From assembly GCF_008831285.2 (NCBI RefSeq), contig NC_045146.1:21467289-21531288 (forward strand): 64,000 nt of DNA, read 5' to 3'. The notes below the pieces were generated by a model. It saw only the letters and a list, made by a program, of their open reading frames with translations, was not told the origin of the DNA and ran no database searches. The position numbers and the translations under genes are program-made. Positions within the stretch are counted from its first letter, which is position 1. Every line of letters starts with the position of its first letter. The stretch comes from Nymphaea colorata (Eukaryota; Streptophyta; Magnoliopsida; Nymphaeales; Nymphaeaceae). This document shows positions 47,701 through 56,599 of the stretch, piece after piece.

Positions 47701-49735
47701 GTGAGTAAGAGTCAATGAATAAGACATAATATCTTGACCCAGACATGGAATCAATAGGGGCTGGCCCCCATACATCAGAAAAAATAGTTTCAAAAGGTTT
47801 GGAAGCCCTTTGATTTATATTATGGAAAGGTAAAACATGACTCTTACAAAGTCCACAACTTGAACATTTTTTGACACTTGAAGTAAGAGGTAAACTTGAT
47901 CTTGGAATGAGACTATCTGTGACAAGTTTTTCAATGAAATGTCGACCACAGTGTCCTAGCCGACTATGCCACAAATCAGACTCCAAAAATTGGTTAGGGC
48001 CCCTTACTTTTGATTGAAAATGGCAAGAACTTGGCACTGATGACGCATTATGAGAAAGAGAAAATGTCTTCAATCCTATATCAAAAGTGGATGAATCCTT
48101 GGGTAGACATTCCTTGAGGACGTACATATTCCCTTGACGCTCCCCTCTAGCGAACATTTTCTTCGTTTGGAGGTCCTTGACATAGACAGAAGAAGGTGTG
48201 AATTCAACAGAAGAGCTTGTATCATCAATGAGTTTAGAAATGGATATGATGTTCTTTTTGATATTGGGAGCAAGAACAACATTAGACAGTGATAGAGACG
48301 AGGATGACAATGGAATATGTGCATTTCCAATATGTGTAATAGGATGAGATTTTCCATCACCTGTTATAATGCAACTTCTACCGTAATGAGGGGATAAGTT
48401 AGTCAATTTACCTGCATTTCCTGTCACATGGGTAGCTGCACCTGAATCCAAGAACCATTCTCCCTGCTCATTTTGCTTTATAGTCATCTTTGAGAATGCG
48501 GCCATCAATAGCTGTTGCATATCTTCAGCGGTGGATTTAGAACTTTGTCCTCCTTGTTTATAATCATGTCTTACTCCTTTGTTTTTATTTTGAGGATTAA
48601 ACCAACATTGTGCCTTCATGTGTCCTTTCTTGTTGCACTGAAAACAAATTGGTATTTTTCTTGAAGTATCCAAAGGAGACATACCTTGGTTATGTGGTGT
48701 TGGTAGAATGCCACGACCACCATGGTTGGAGTTCCCATGGCTCTTACCAAACTTTACATTCATAGCCAACACATTTTGGGAGTTCCCTTGATCAGTCCTT
48801 TCAATGACTCTTTTCATATTCATTTCATGTTGGAGAAGTTTACCTTGTAGTTCGTTGAAGGAAGGCAGAACAGGAAGGACCTCAAGAGCTGTAATAAAAG
48901 CATGATAATCATGCCCAAGTCCATTCAAGGTTTGCTGCACCTTTTCCTTATCAGAAATGTTATTCCCTGAGGCAGCAAGTTGGTCTGCGACGGCCTTAAT
49001 ACGCCCCAAATAATCCATGATAGACGTTGAACCTTTGCTCAAATTCTGAAATTCTTTCTTTAAGTACATAATTCGAGCTTCTGATATTTGGGAAAAGGTA
49101 TCAGCAAGGGTTTCCCATAATTCTTCTGCAGTACAATCATCAGAAACTGAAAGTAACACTTGTTGAGATAAAGTGGACAAAATATACGCAACCAGACTTT
49201 GATCACGTCTCATCCACATAGCATGTTCAGGATTGTTGTCTTCATGAACAGCAATAACTTCTCCTGCCTCATTTTTTATTTCCTGTAAGACGGATATTGG
49301 TGGAGCCTTTGTTGAACCATCGAGATGTCCAAAGAGGCCTTGACTTCTTATGAAAGGCATGATTTGCCTTTTCCAGATCAGATAATTCTCATGGTTGAGT
49401 TTTTCGGTAATAAGGTGAGGAAGAAAACTTGAGGACATGCCAGAATGCGAAAGGTTTTCCATGACAGCAGAAAAGAATGGTATATAGGTAGAAGATGAGA
49501 GGGAAAGAAGACACGATATAACAAGATGTGTCCTTGGTAAGCAAGAAGAAAAAAGGAACAAGAATTGCGCAAGAGAAAAGTAAATTCAGGATAGAGACAA
49601 GATGAGAAAAGAGTTCTAACCAGATCAGACCTGTTTGGGCATTTCGTTTGGTAGAGATAACGTAACCTGGCGCTCTGATACCATGATAGAAATGTAGCAC
49701 CAATATCTGTAACCCGAAAACAGCACTCAAGCAGG

Positions 49736-49780
<45 letters not shown>

Positions 49781-52700
49781 TGAAAACAAGAAGAAACTGA
49801 GGAGAAGAAGCCGTAGCCAAAATGGTTTGCACGGCCTCTATTTATAATCTCATTTTCAGAATTCTAAGAGTCTCCAATCGTAGAATCCTAGGAGATTTCA
49901 CAAGCTTCAAGGACATTAATTACATCATAGAAACCTAAGAGACTTCACATATTACAAGGATATTAACTACAACATAGAATCCTAGGAGACTTCCCATATA
50001 ACAAGGATATTAACTATAACATAGAATCCTAGGAGACTCTTCACATGTTACAAGGACATTAAATATTTTAACACATTCTACAAGGAGGTGGAATCCTAAG
50101 AGACTCCTCTTCAACGTGCTGGTGAAGGATTTATATTTTAACACAATATGGGGAAAAACAACTGAATAGTGGAGATAATATCCCACTGTAAAAACACCAC
50201 TCTGCAAACCATGAAATTGATGACCAAGAATTTTTGGGAAAAAAAAGCAATATAACTTTTGACATTTCGCAATAATAAAACTTTTTAACATGGGAACTGT
50301 TAAACTCATTCTTTGACAGTCATATGCATAATATGGTTATGAATGAGATCTACAAATGCAAGTGCGTAAATAAATAAGCTTGTTTATGCTCTAAGATAAG
50401 TATCTATCACTTCATTAATAAGTCTTCAATAGATCAACTTGTTTGATGGCTTCAATTTTGACAAATTTGTTCCCATTAGCATGAAAAAAGTATAGGATGA
50501 GAAGCTTATAGGTCTGATGCCTAACAATAATGTTTCAAAATCACATGAACAGAGCACAAACTTTCTCAGATGTATTCCAGAAAAGACCGAAAGGCTATCC
50601 CACACCTGTCTAGATGGCCATAACAAAGCAACATTATGCTACAAGTGCATTGACTAAAAGCAAAATCTGAGAATATGAAGCCATGGACAATATTCCATTT
50701 AAAGCAGAAATTAAAACGTAATCATCAGAATCAGAACCAGCTGCTTAAAAGAATATCTGTGGCACACTCAGCCACAACATTTACCAACTAAACCAATGTC
50801 TTTGTAGCAAAATAAGTTTTTCTCACCTCATGTATAACCTCAAATTACCTAGACGATGTGAAATTGTGTTAATATATACCAGGTGTATCTAACTGGACTC
50901 CTACTGCTGCTGTCTGGTTGTCTGACTTATCTCTTTCTAGCCTGGAGTTGAGTAGAAACTGATAGGTAAAGTCATATTTCAAGTTCACGTTTTATTCAAT
51001 TTTGAGTTTTGATGGTAACCATAGCCAAGGGCAATAACAAGCAACTTGTTGGTAGAAACAACTTGCTTTTGTCAGTTTTTAACTTCCTGAAATTAAATGT
51101 AAGAATAGGCATGCAAGATATACACTCAGAGACACATAGCAAAATTAGCCTTCCAACCACAAGCTTTCAGAAGCACTGGCTGCATGTAGTCCAAGGTGAG
51201 GTTTCATGAAATTCAGTGTATTATCTTAGAAATTGTATATAACTCTCCCATGGTCCCATGCGAACTTTATTGTGCATTTCCATAAGGGCAATTACAATAT
51301 TTTCAAATTTTTAACCATTAAGATATGATAATAATAAGAAAGTGAACAGTGTTGTTGTAGCAGTACTTTTAAGCATCTTCTTCTAAATCTCTTTCCCTCC
51401 ATTGCAGGCTTATGAAAGAATACCTGAACCTGAGGAAGCTTTGGGACAAAATACAGAATTCTGGGAGGAATGAATAATAGAACTGGCCAATAATCACTAC
51501 TGATACATGCATCCCACGGCAAATAGTTTAGATTAGCACCTCTAGCATGGAGAAAAAAGACAATCAGCAAAATATGATTAAAAATAATGGCTCACAGAAA
51601 GTGGATATGTGTGAAGAAAAAGACCATTCAATCCATCACTGGTGAAAGGATTACTGTGAGCCAGGCTTGTCAAAGAGTGCTAGTCAACAAAAAAAAAAAT
51701 GCTAAGCTTATGATCTTTTATTATATAAATATCTTAAGTTTTAACTACGTTCTTCTCCTATGTCTTTGATCTGTAGAAGTGCATGTTGTGGACAATCAAT
51801 CAAATTATTTAGAACCTATTTTTCAGTCTTGCGTGTTTTAAAGTAAAAATATCTTGATCACTTCTCTTAATCTCTTAATTTTGTCAAATAAAACAAAATT
51901 TTTATTTCTGATACATTTTCATACCATCAAACATTAGAATAAAGAAATTTTCAATATGGAAGTTAAAGCACAGTTTCATTTCTATACCCAATAGGTCAGC
52001 CCTATATCACTTTGCCGTACTACATCCACTCATATATATTGTTCTTGGATTTTTAACAGTGAAGTCCTCAGGTACCAAGCGAGGGAAGTTTTTTTTCTTG
52101 TGAAAATCTCAATAATTTAAAAAGAGCAACAATAATATAAAAATAATAATTGAAAATTCATGAGATTTTATTTTTTTTTTACCAATTTTCTTAAAACATT
52201 GATGAAAATCCAAAATAGTTATTCAAATATGAAAAGGAACATCAAAAAGATCAAATTATATGGAAAATATTTTTTTAAATGGGAAAAACACAATAAAAAG
52301 CAATTCTCGTTTTGGTGCTTTTTTTAAAACATCATGATCCGTGTTTTCATTGTTTTTCTTTGTTTTCCCATTTTTCAGTTTTTATCTAAGAAAAAATGAA
52401 AGCAACTTTGACAAGTGACAACCATTACATCTCAATTTATCCACTAAGCCCCAAATGTTTGAGATTTGTAGTGCATAACTATAAACCGTTTAGCACTTGG
52501 GCTTGTATGAGATGCATATGCAACCATGTGTGTATGTGTAATTTCCAACTCTATGCTAACTTTTCTAGGACCTATTTCATCATGACCAGCAAAATACTTT
52601 CCATGTTTCATTATGCTCATTTTTATGAAATGCTTGCTCTTAAATAAAAACAAATAATTCTGTAATTTTCCATTGAATGGCCCAACGTTGTCAATATCAG

Positions 52701-55700
52701 TATTGGCACCATATCAGTTTGATGATTTGATCACTAATGCAGTGCATCGGCTGACAAGCATTATTGCATGTTAGCCTGTATCATACTAATTTTCATTTTT
52801 CTGAATTAAAAAAGTTAAATTATATATTTAATTTATTAAAAATAAAAAGATAAAAAATGAGGCAAACACGTATTGCCCACACATTTTATTGGCAAGGGAT
52901 TGATATTAACACCGTAATGACCTTCCTAAAATTTACTAGATTGAGTATCTTTTCTTGACAAGAGAACAAGAGGAAGATGGGAGTGGTATCTAATATACGT
53001 GGTTGTGTCCACACCTGTGTACACAAACCTACAGGTCTTATATACAAGTCAATCCTGTTAGATGTTCCCACCTACAAGATGGATAACTTTAGTGTGGATC
53101 AACAAGAACAAGCTACATAAATAGATATGGCACACTTACATTTCACGAACATGGAGGTATCCATCACTTCCGCATGAATTGAAACAGAAAATCCCAGTCC
53201 AGTTTGATGTGCATGGATCGCCATTGTCCCAGTTAAGTTTTTTCAAAGGATCATGCAAGTTTTCCCTGATAGCTTGCAAGGCAGATACTGAACCAAAGAA
53301 TATCCATAGTCAAACAACTTCTTAAAAAAGAAAAAAGAATGCTTTTGCATTAAGCTAGTTGAATTTGCATCATGATGTTTATAGCAAATTCAACGTCCAT
53401 ATCCTATTAACATGATATGTAACCTTGAACACCACATGTTGGCTATCATGTTTCATGAATGAACATGAAACGCTGATGTTAAATTTTCTACAGTTAGCAC
53501 TACCTCCTACTTAATCCATCTAACAACCACTTGTAACAGTGAATGAACAAATAAATTAATAGGTGAAAATTTTTCAATCCAAGTTGTGAATCTTTAAAGA
53601 CTAAGTTGGAAAATACTCCGAACAAAAGCAAATGCTCAAACGATAAGATCCTACTGCCTACACAATATTGCAAGTTGTGAATATACAATTCCTACCTATC
53701 GAACTTAGTTAAATAACTTAAATTTGATCCATTCAGTTTTGTACTAGGGAGGTTGGGCATGGTCATCAGTCTATTGAAACTAAATATGCAGTCATGATAT
53801 CACTGTGTCCCTCTCATTTGCCTTTTTCACTATAAACATCAGATATAACTATATGGTGATATTTCCTTGAGCACACATTTAGGAAGCATATTTACTGACA
53901 AATATTCTAAATCAGAAGAATCCAAGTACAGAATTAGCATGTCCACATTAGAATGTCACCATGATCATGTCTGACAATGAGAAATCTTGAACTGAGAACA
54001 CCTAAAAATTGCATAGAACAGATACTAAAAATTTTTCATTCACCATTTGTGGTATTTCTTCCCAAAATGTCACTCGAGCCTAGATAGAGATTTAAACTAC
54101 AATCGTGCCAGTGACAGATGTATGTTGAGCACATACTATCCACCTTGTTCATTAGCATTTGTTATGTTAGAGGGTGAACATTTAGTGCATACATGAAAGC
54201 TAAGACCTGAATATGATGGGATTCATTTTTGTTGTTGAAGGGGATAAAAAACTTATTTTGAATAAATGCAGATATAGGTTGCACTTCCCACAGTATCACT
54301 AAAGCAGCAGTAGTTACTTACGACTTCTGGTACCTAGATGAAGAAGCCAAATATGGGAAATTTTCTTGATTGCATGTTAATAGACACTAAAAGATCATCT
54401 GGATTTTAATCATAAAAAGGATAGACATTATCAACCGGACTTGGGCCTCATACCAATGGATGATGGTGGATATACTCTGCTTCTTCTCAGAATGTGATTA
54501 AGATTAAATTTAAGTGCTTTGCTTCCCTGTCCTGTATGTTCAGAGTCTTTTCAGACCCATTTTACACAAAGAAAGGAAGAACCAACAACGAGCCTACATC
54601 CCTAAGCCATGTCTTCGCCTAATAACTAAGATTGAGAACTTTGTTGAGAAACAAAGCACTGAAAAGCAAAGTCCTGATACTTCACTTCGCAAGTGTTTTG
54701 ACAGTCTCATCGCAATTTTCCCTGTGCAAGAACTGCTTCTGCGACCGAATTATGACATAGTTATATGAACTCTATAGGATCATTCACTGGGATGAGAAAA
54801 GTGATTCTTTGATAGGAAGCCAAAGGGATAAATCCTCTGAAGACGCAATTGTTATTTCTGATTGACCAGCCTCATTTATGGTATTTTGAGAATTCCGGAC
54901 TTGGCACTGCTTACTGAATAACGTGATTGATGAGATGGGTAAATTGTTGGAAATGATGTCCTTAAAGGTTATTTGGCCATAACGTAGTGATCACTGATAA
55001 GTGATAACCCATTTGCAATACAACGTATCTTCATGCTTCTTCTAGAAACACTATTCAGGTAAAATAATGTGTCCCATATGAATACCCAAGCTATAGTAAG
55101 CTAGACACTTACCCATAAACCGATAAACCGTCTTTTGATCATCTTAAACTTGTATGCTCTATCAAAATGAGCACCAGGCTAATGTAGAGTAAAGCATGTG
55201 TAATAGTTTCTACCAGGTTGAATTCTTCATTTCAAACGTGAAGTCACTTATTTAATCCAGTTCAGGTCTAGTCAAAAACCATGATGGCAAACTTTCGACC
55301 TTCAGCATAGAAGACTCAACCTGCGCATGTGTAAGCGTATAGATCATCGCTTTTGGACATGTTCTTACATAAGCCCCAGAGTTGTGCAGAGTTAGACCAT
55401 GGTTTTCCTTTAGAATCCATGGAGTCAAAAGGCTAGCCTAAATTCAGTCAGTTGAACCTGTATTGAGCATCAAAAGAGTCTTTTCACATAGTGGAGAACA
55501 TTATATCAGAATAATGTTACAGATTCTTCCTGACATCCTCCCTGCCTCGGTAACCAAAATGACCACAACAACCCGAAAATTTGTCTGATATGTTGCAACA
55601 GAGAGATATTTGCCGATCATTTATTGGATCTGAAACTAAATGCCTATGTATCATTTCATTCCATTTTTTATGGTTTTTATGGTCCCAGTCTTTTGTGTGC

Positions 55701-56599
55701 CAACAAAAAACATGAAGAAAAAAAAATATATATAAGCACATAAGCATACAATTTGGAGAAGAAACTAAAGCCAAGCTTCCGAGGAGCTTCTACAAGAAGA
55801 CTCTAAGAGATGCTTGCCCTCCATTATCTTTGTTTTTGTACTTGAATTCCCACTCGCAAATAGGTGACGATATAAGGAGCTTTTGTACAGCACGTCGATT
55901 GTCTATAACACAGGGTTCCTACTTTGAAGCTTACCGCCATTTACTCCCTCCAAATTAAACACATATCGACGTGTTTCGATTGCAGGCGCATGCCTGACTC
56001 CACCCTCTTAATCCCTCAAAACCAGTGCACATTAAAGAGCATGTTCAAAGGCCACTGTCATCAGTTTCCAGTGTATAAGGGGAAAAAAAATCAAGCACAA
56101 TTCATGTTTGTGCACGATTTTCGGATGATGCCATCAGACAGGGGTACGCAATCACACGCTCGCGCCCGCACAAGCGCAAGCAACGGTGAAGAACTAGAAG
56201 ATGAAAGGAAGAGAAATCAAAGAACGTAATTCTAAATTATGCATGAATCCTCGGTCAGACTAATCACAAGACATGCACGAGTTCACGGGCCAACAATATA
56301 CGCTCGCGCACATGCACACGCACACTCGCACGGTAAGAAACGGAGAGCATAGAGCAGATTGAAAAGATGGAATCAAGCAACGCATCCCAGATTGAGGGGG
56401 GATTGAACACGCTCGGATGCATATTTCTTGGACACAAGCACGGGCTCTCACAACTCTCAGACGGAGAAGAAACTCCGGTCAGAAGTGAATGTCTTGCCGT
56501 ACCTTCCGATGGATCCGTCAGTTGAGCCCGGACGGTAACAACAGAACCCACGATATTTAGAGCAAGCATCAGCAACCACGTCTTCTTCCATTCTGGCAT
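27777..56599 (-). CDS. LRR receptor-like serine/threonine kinase, subfamily VIII-1 (At1g06840-like)
   Basis: Twenty exons on the minus strand, all joined by GT-AG sites in phase except one. In gene order: 56503-56599, 53140-53287, 44044-44115, 43724-43795, 42324-42467, 42175-42246, 42029-42100, 40433-40504, 39211-39279, 39055-39123, 38074-38146, 37372-37458, 37103-37171, 33711-34231, 33090-33254, 32166-32449, 30896-30947, 29292-29542, 28987-29121, 27777-28145. The order is signal peptide, LRR N-cap, LRRs (mostly one per 69-75-nt exon), a Cys-containing ectodomain, one transmembrane helix, then an RD kinase with [25 protein letters not shown] and DFGLSR. It should be a plasma-membrane receptor kinase; the ligand is unknown. 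The lengths sum to 2893 nt, one too many, because exon 11 carries an extra base (see its entry). Confidence 0.93.
28987..29121 (-). CDS. Receptor kinase exon 19 (P+1 loop, helix F)
   Basis: 135 nt, [20 protein letters not shown] to HGIYIVRE. It contains the substrate-binding P+1 region and the DVYSLGV motif of subdomain IX. Confidence 0.95.
29292..29542 (-). CDS. Receptor kinase exon 18 (catalytic loop and DFG)
   Basis: 251 nt. It contains [12 protein letters not shown] (Arg before the catalytic Asp, so an RD kinase), VADFGLSRL and the activation segment up to RGTP. Key catalytic residues are intact. Confidence 0.95.
29685..29852. mobile_element. Foldback MITE-like inverted repeat
   Basis: About 70-bp arms face each other around a 35-bp centre. 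The left arm, GGTTGTTTG, GGAATGG, TTACATACTG, TCCATGAACCTGCC, CAAAAATTGG, is mirrored by the right arm CCAATTTTTGAGGCAGG, TTCATGGA, CAGTATGTTACCATTCC, CAAATGAACC. No clear target duplication is visible, so the superfamily is open. Confidence 0.75.
30705..30745. repeat. (TG)n microsatellite
   Basis: About 41 bp of TG preceded by a short TATA run, inside intron 17 of the receptor kinase. Confidence 0.97.
30896..30947 (-). CDS. Receptor kinase exon 17 (hinge)
   Basis: 52 nt encoding [17 protein letters not shown], the hinge between kinase lobes. Too short for an ORF scan, but phase and splice sites match both neighbours (EGEQ before, [10 protein letters not shown] after). Confidence 0.93.
30948..32165. 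other. Receptor-kinase intron 16
   Basis: 1.2 kb of AT-rich intron; no further feature recognised. Confidence 0.7.
32166..32449 (-). CDS. Receptor kinase exon 16 (kinase N-lobe)
   Basis: 284 nt. Contains [16 protein letters not shown], the nucleotide loop [12 protein letters not shown], the ATP-anchoring Lys in [10 protein letters not shown] and [18 protein letters not shown]. Confidence 0.95.
33090..33254 (-). CDS. Receptor kinase exon 15 (transmembrane segment)
   Basis: 165 nt encoding [15 protein letters not shown], a hydrophobic helix ([19 protein letters not shown]), then basic FMRRHTK and GKRR, the usual inside-positive stop-transfer signal. Confidence 0.92.
33711..34231 (-). CDS. Receptor kinase exon 14 (membrane-proximal ectodomain)
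   Basis: 521 nt. Starts at [10 protein letters not shown], carries several Cys (CLIQSCP, SCFCALP) and the family segments [27 protein letters not shown] and [13 protein letters not shown]. This matches the juxtamembrane ectodomain of subfamily VIII-1 kinases. Confidence 0.93.
34232..37102. other. Receptor-kinase intron 13
   Basis: About 2.9 kb, AT-rich, with A/T runs around 36050-36200. No element ends or genes recognised. Confidence 0.65.
37103..37171 (-). CDS. Receptor kinase exon 13 (LRR C-terminal flank)
   Basis: 69 nt, [20 protein letters not shown]. Bounded by CTGCAG and GTAGC, phase-compatible with exons 12 and 14. Confidence 0.9.
37372..37458 (-). CDS. Receptor kinase exon 12 (LRR)
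   Basis: 87 nt, [20 protein letters not shown] and onward to DRLI. In the frame forced by the extra base in exon 11 the third codon becomes TGA (37450-37452). Confidence 0.9.
38074..38146 (-). CDS. Receptor kinase exon 11 (LRR) with a +1 frameshift
   Basis: Splice sites fit its neighbours, and the start reads [15 protein letters not shown]. The exon is 73 nt where 72 is needed. The excess lies in a run of six A on the plus strand (38099-38104); five would give the conserved SGLPLLQR. Read as printed, the frame continues FWASSLAKN and stops at the third codon of exon 12, giving about 320 residues without transmembrane or kinase parts. It is either a true null or truncating allele or a homopolymer error. 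Confidence 0.85.
39055..39123 (-). CDS. Receptor kinase exon 10 (LRR)
   Basis: 69 nt, [20 protein letters not shown], bounded by GATAG and GTATGT. Confidence 0.9.
39211..39279 (-). CDS. Receptor kinase exon 9 (LRR)
   Basis: 69 nt, [20 protein letters not shown], followed by GYL and GTAAGT. The [12 protein letters not shown] wording is typical of this subfamily. Confidence 0.92.
40433..40504 (-). CDS. Receptor kinase exon 8 (LRR)
   Basis: 72 nt, [20 protein letters not shown], with splice sites CGCAG and GTAAGT. Confidence 0.92.
40505..42028. other. Receptor-kinase intron 7
   Basis: About 1.5 kb; no element or gene recognised. Minus frame 40994-41266 is Lys-rich low complexity and not supported. 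Confidence 0.65.
42029..42100 (-). CDS. Receptor kinase exon 7 (LRR)
   Basis: 72 nt, [20 protein letters not shown], bounded by TCACAG and GTATGT. Confidence 0.92.
42175..42246 (-). CDS. Receptor kinase exon 6 (LRR)
   Basis: 72 nt, [20 protein letters not shown], bounded by TTTTAG and GTAAGT. Confidence 0.92.
42324..42467 (-). CDS. Receptor kinase exon 5 (two LRRs)
   Basis: 144 nt, exactly two repeats: [20 protein letters not shown] and [19 protein letters not shown]. No intron separates the two repeats here. Confidence 0.92.
42887..42950. repeat. (TA)n microsatellite inside the solo LTR
   Basis: About 64 bp of TA repeats just inside the LTR start. Open frames across it on both strands are artefacts. 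Confidence 0.97.
43118..43143. repeat. Perfect 12-bp palindrome in the solo LTR
   Basis: CCAACGGCTAGA, a TT loop, then TCTAGCCGTTGG. It is nested in a looser outer inverted pair (GTTGGGCC and GGCCCAAC). AACGG cores resemble MYB-type binding sites, so it may be an LTR enhancer; that role is inference. Confidence 0.85.
43724..43795 (-). CDS. Receptor kinase exon 4 (LRR)
   Basis: 72 nt, [18 protein letters not shown] plus Leu-rich end. A donor-like GTAAAG inside the exon (43741 side) would give a short product out of pattern; the GTGAGC donor at 43717-43723 gives the expected 72 nt. Confidence 0.9.
43856..43890. repeat. (TA)n(GA)n compound microsatellite
   Basis: A TATA run followed by GAGAGA, in the intron between exons 3 and 4. 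Confidence 0.95.
44044..44115 (-). CDS. Receptor kinase exon 3 (LRR)
   Basis: 72 nt, [20 protein letters not shown], bounded by CTGTAG and GTAAGT. Joins exon 2 (LHVRE) across a 9-kb intron with matching phase. Confidence 0.92.
44692..45151 (-). repeat. 3' LTR of the young copia element
   Basis: 460 bp, TG...CA ends, containing a GA microsatellite (about 44749-44784) and a TATA box reading TATAAATA on the minus strand. Confidence 0.96.
45146..49462 (-). CDS. Copia gag-pol polyprotein, full length
   Basis: The best start is the ATG at 49462 (MENLSHSG), 1438 codons; the frame is open 33 codons further upstream. In order: UBN2-type capsid, CCHC knuckle [14 protein letters not shown], protease [17 protein letters not shown]-pre-integrase DLWHSRLGH, integrase core with Asp in FSDVWGP, Asp in CDGGGEY and Glu in NGVVERKHR, reverse transcriptase with [12 protein letters not shown] and [10 protein letters not shown], and RNase H with [16 protein letters not shown] and CDNQSA. 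Every catalytic residue I can name is present. Gag and pol share one frame, as usual in plant copia elements. The lineage looks Ale/Retrofit-like, but that needs a tree. Confidence 0.97.
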   Translation of the reverse strand: MENLSHSGMSSSFLPHLITEKLNHENYLIWKRQIMPFIRSQGLFGHLDGSTKAPPISVLQEIKNEAGEVIAVHEDNNPEHAMWMRRDQSLVAYILSTLSQQVLLSVSDDCTAEELWETLADTFSQISEARIMYLKKEFQNLSKGSTSIMDYLGRIKAVADQLAASGNNISDKEKVQQTLNGLGHDYHAFITALEVLPVLPSFNELQGKLLQHEMNMKRVIERTDQGNSQNVLAMNVKFGKSHGNSNHGGRGILPTPHNQGMSPLDTSRKIPICFQCNKKGHMKAQCWFNPQNKNKGVRHDYKQGGQSSKSTAEDMQQLLMAAFSKMTIKQNEQGEWFLDSGAATHVTGNAGKLTNLSPHYGRSCIITGDGKSHPITHIGNAHIPLSSSSLSLSNVVLAPNIKKNIISISKLIDDTSSSVEFTPSSVYVKDLQTKKMFARGERQGNMYVLKECLPKDSSTFDIGLKTFSLSHNASSVPSSCHFQSKVRGPNQFLESDLWHSRLGHCGRHFIEKLVTDSLIPRSSLPLTSSVKKCSSCGLCKSHVLPFHNINQRASKPFETIFSDVWGPAPIDSMSGSRYYVLFIDSYSRFTWIYFMKHKSEVPHIFRNFYAMIQTKFSSNVVHFQCDGGGEYSSLDFIEFLREKGITRQISCPYTPQQNGVVERKHRHIVESAMSMMHDTNVPISLWTEAFHTAVYIINCLPMTLLMSKSPYFTLLGKQPDYKNLKVFGCVCYVHVDAALRNKFQDKAIQCRFVGYADEYKGFRCYDPTTKRIKTSRNVIFDEHSFDNTNEMPMTIESYDPWTSTQLFNADPVIENDVPQSEDSERAIQPSDMAQSENQEDPTQSLSHHENNNEQSNDAHRYSGLIYSRRLRDRDAHSEEDNMPHLRRSQRIRHPIHRWVSYDSLSLDFQLFMAKVGKEEEPTSFDEASKSHHWRKAMKEEMDALHECGTWEIVPRPHEKNVVGSKWVYKIKYKPDGSIERHKARLVAKGFTQQYGEDYDETFSPVIKMGTIRVIISLAVEYGWRLHQMDVKNAFLHGDLREEVYMEQPPGYTKGDSHAWVCKLRKSIYGLKQASRSWFDSFSCKIQECGFRRCPLDHSLFIYRKENIFTLLLIYVDDIVITGNSEKHIEEAKVLMMQNFKMKELGDLRFFLGVEIDRHNNRLTLTQQKYTLDLLKKSGMSDCKPVGTPSVLNQRLSAQDGELYEDPTQYRSIVGALQYLTFTRPDIIYAVNQVSQFMHAPRDTHMDAVKRILRYLKGTAGDGLVYGKSENITTGHQLMTFTDADWAGDPDQRKSISGFCIFIGRNLVSWSCRKQKAVARSSTEAEYRCMAAGTAEVTWVRHLLEDIGEKIKTSMLMCDNQSAINIAFNPVQHGRTKHIEIDQHFVRQKVEDKEIQPIYVRTDEQVADLFTKGLTKERFWFLKGKLYMVQNHAQLEGGC
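45152..45163 (-). promoter_or_regulatory. Polypurine tract of the young copia element
   Basis: TTGAGGGAGGG on the minus strand abuts the TGTTAAAA start of the 3' LTR. It overlaps the last codons of the polyprotein. Confidence 0.85.
49672..49683 (-). promoter_or_regulatory. Primer-binding site of the young copia element
   Basis: TGGTATCAGAGC directly follows the 5' LTR on the minus strand; complementary to initiator tRNA-Met. Confidence 0.97.
49684..50143 (-). repeat. 5' LTR of the young copia element
   Basis: 460 bp. The TATA box (minus strand, 49839-49846) lies about 300 bp from the LTR start, with the GA tract downstream in the presumed leader. No difference from the 3' LTR was found on reading both. 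Confidence 0.96.
53140..53287 (-). CDS. Receptor kinase exon 2 (LRR N-terminal cap)
   Basis: 148 nt, [17 protein letters not shown], then [16 protein letters not shown] (the paired-Cys N-cap) and DGYLHVRE. The Val codon is split with exon 1. Confidence 0.93.
53288..56502. other. Receptor-kinase intron 1 (3.2 kb)
   Basis: AT-rich, no element ends or genes recognised. Long first introns often carry regulatory sequence; none is identifiable here. Confidence 0.65.
56503..56599 (-). CDS. Receptor kinase exon 1 (signal peptide)
   Basis: 97 nt from the ATG at 56597-56599: [18 protein letters not shown], then [13 protein letters not shown] and the GTACGG donor. A positively charged n-region and hydrophobic core give a clear signal peptide. 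The frame is open upstream, but there is no in-frame ATG close by, so this is the start. Confidence 0.9.

Larger units (their letters stand above)
44692..50143 (-). mobile_element. Intact, very young Ty1/copia LTR retrotransposon
   Basis: 5452 bp. The LTRs are both 460 bp, start TGTTAAAATATAAATCC and end TTTCTATCA on the element strand, and look identical base for base, including the length of an internal GA repeat. Target duplication CAATA at 44687-44691 and 50144-50148. Primer site 49672-49683 and purine tract 45152-45163 are intact. One uninterrupted gag-pol frame spans 1438 codons. With all parts present and no LTR differences seen, insertion must be recent. It lies in the same orientation as the receptor-kinase gene, so its LTR promoter and polyadenylation signals could act on host transcripts. 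Confidence 0.97.
44116..53139. other. Receptor-kinase intron 2 (9 kb) hosting a copia element
   Basis: The intron is 9.0 kb, of which 5.45 kb is the intact copia element plus its target duplication. The remaining 3.6 kb is AT-rich with no recognised gene. Confidence 0.85.
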
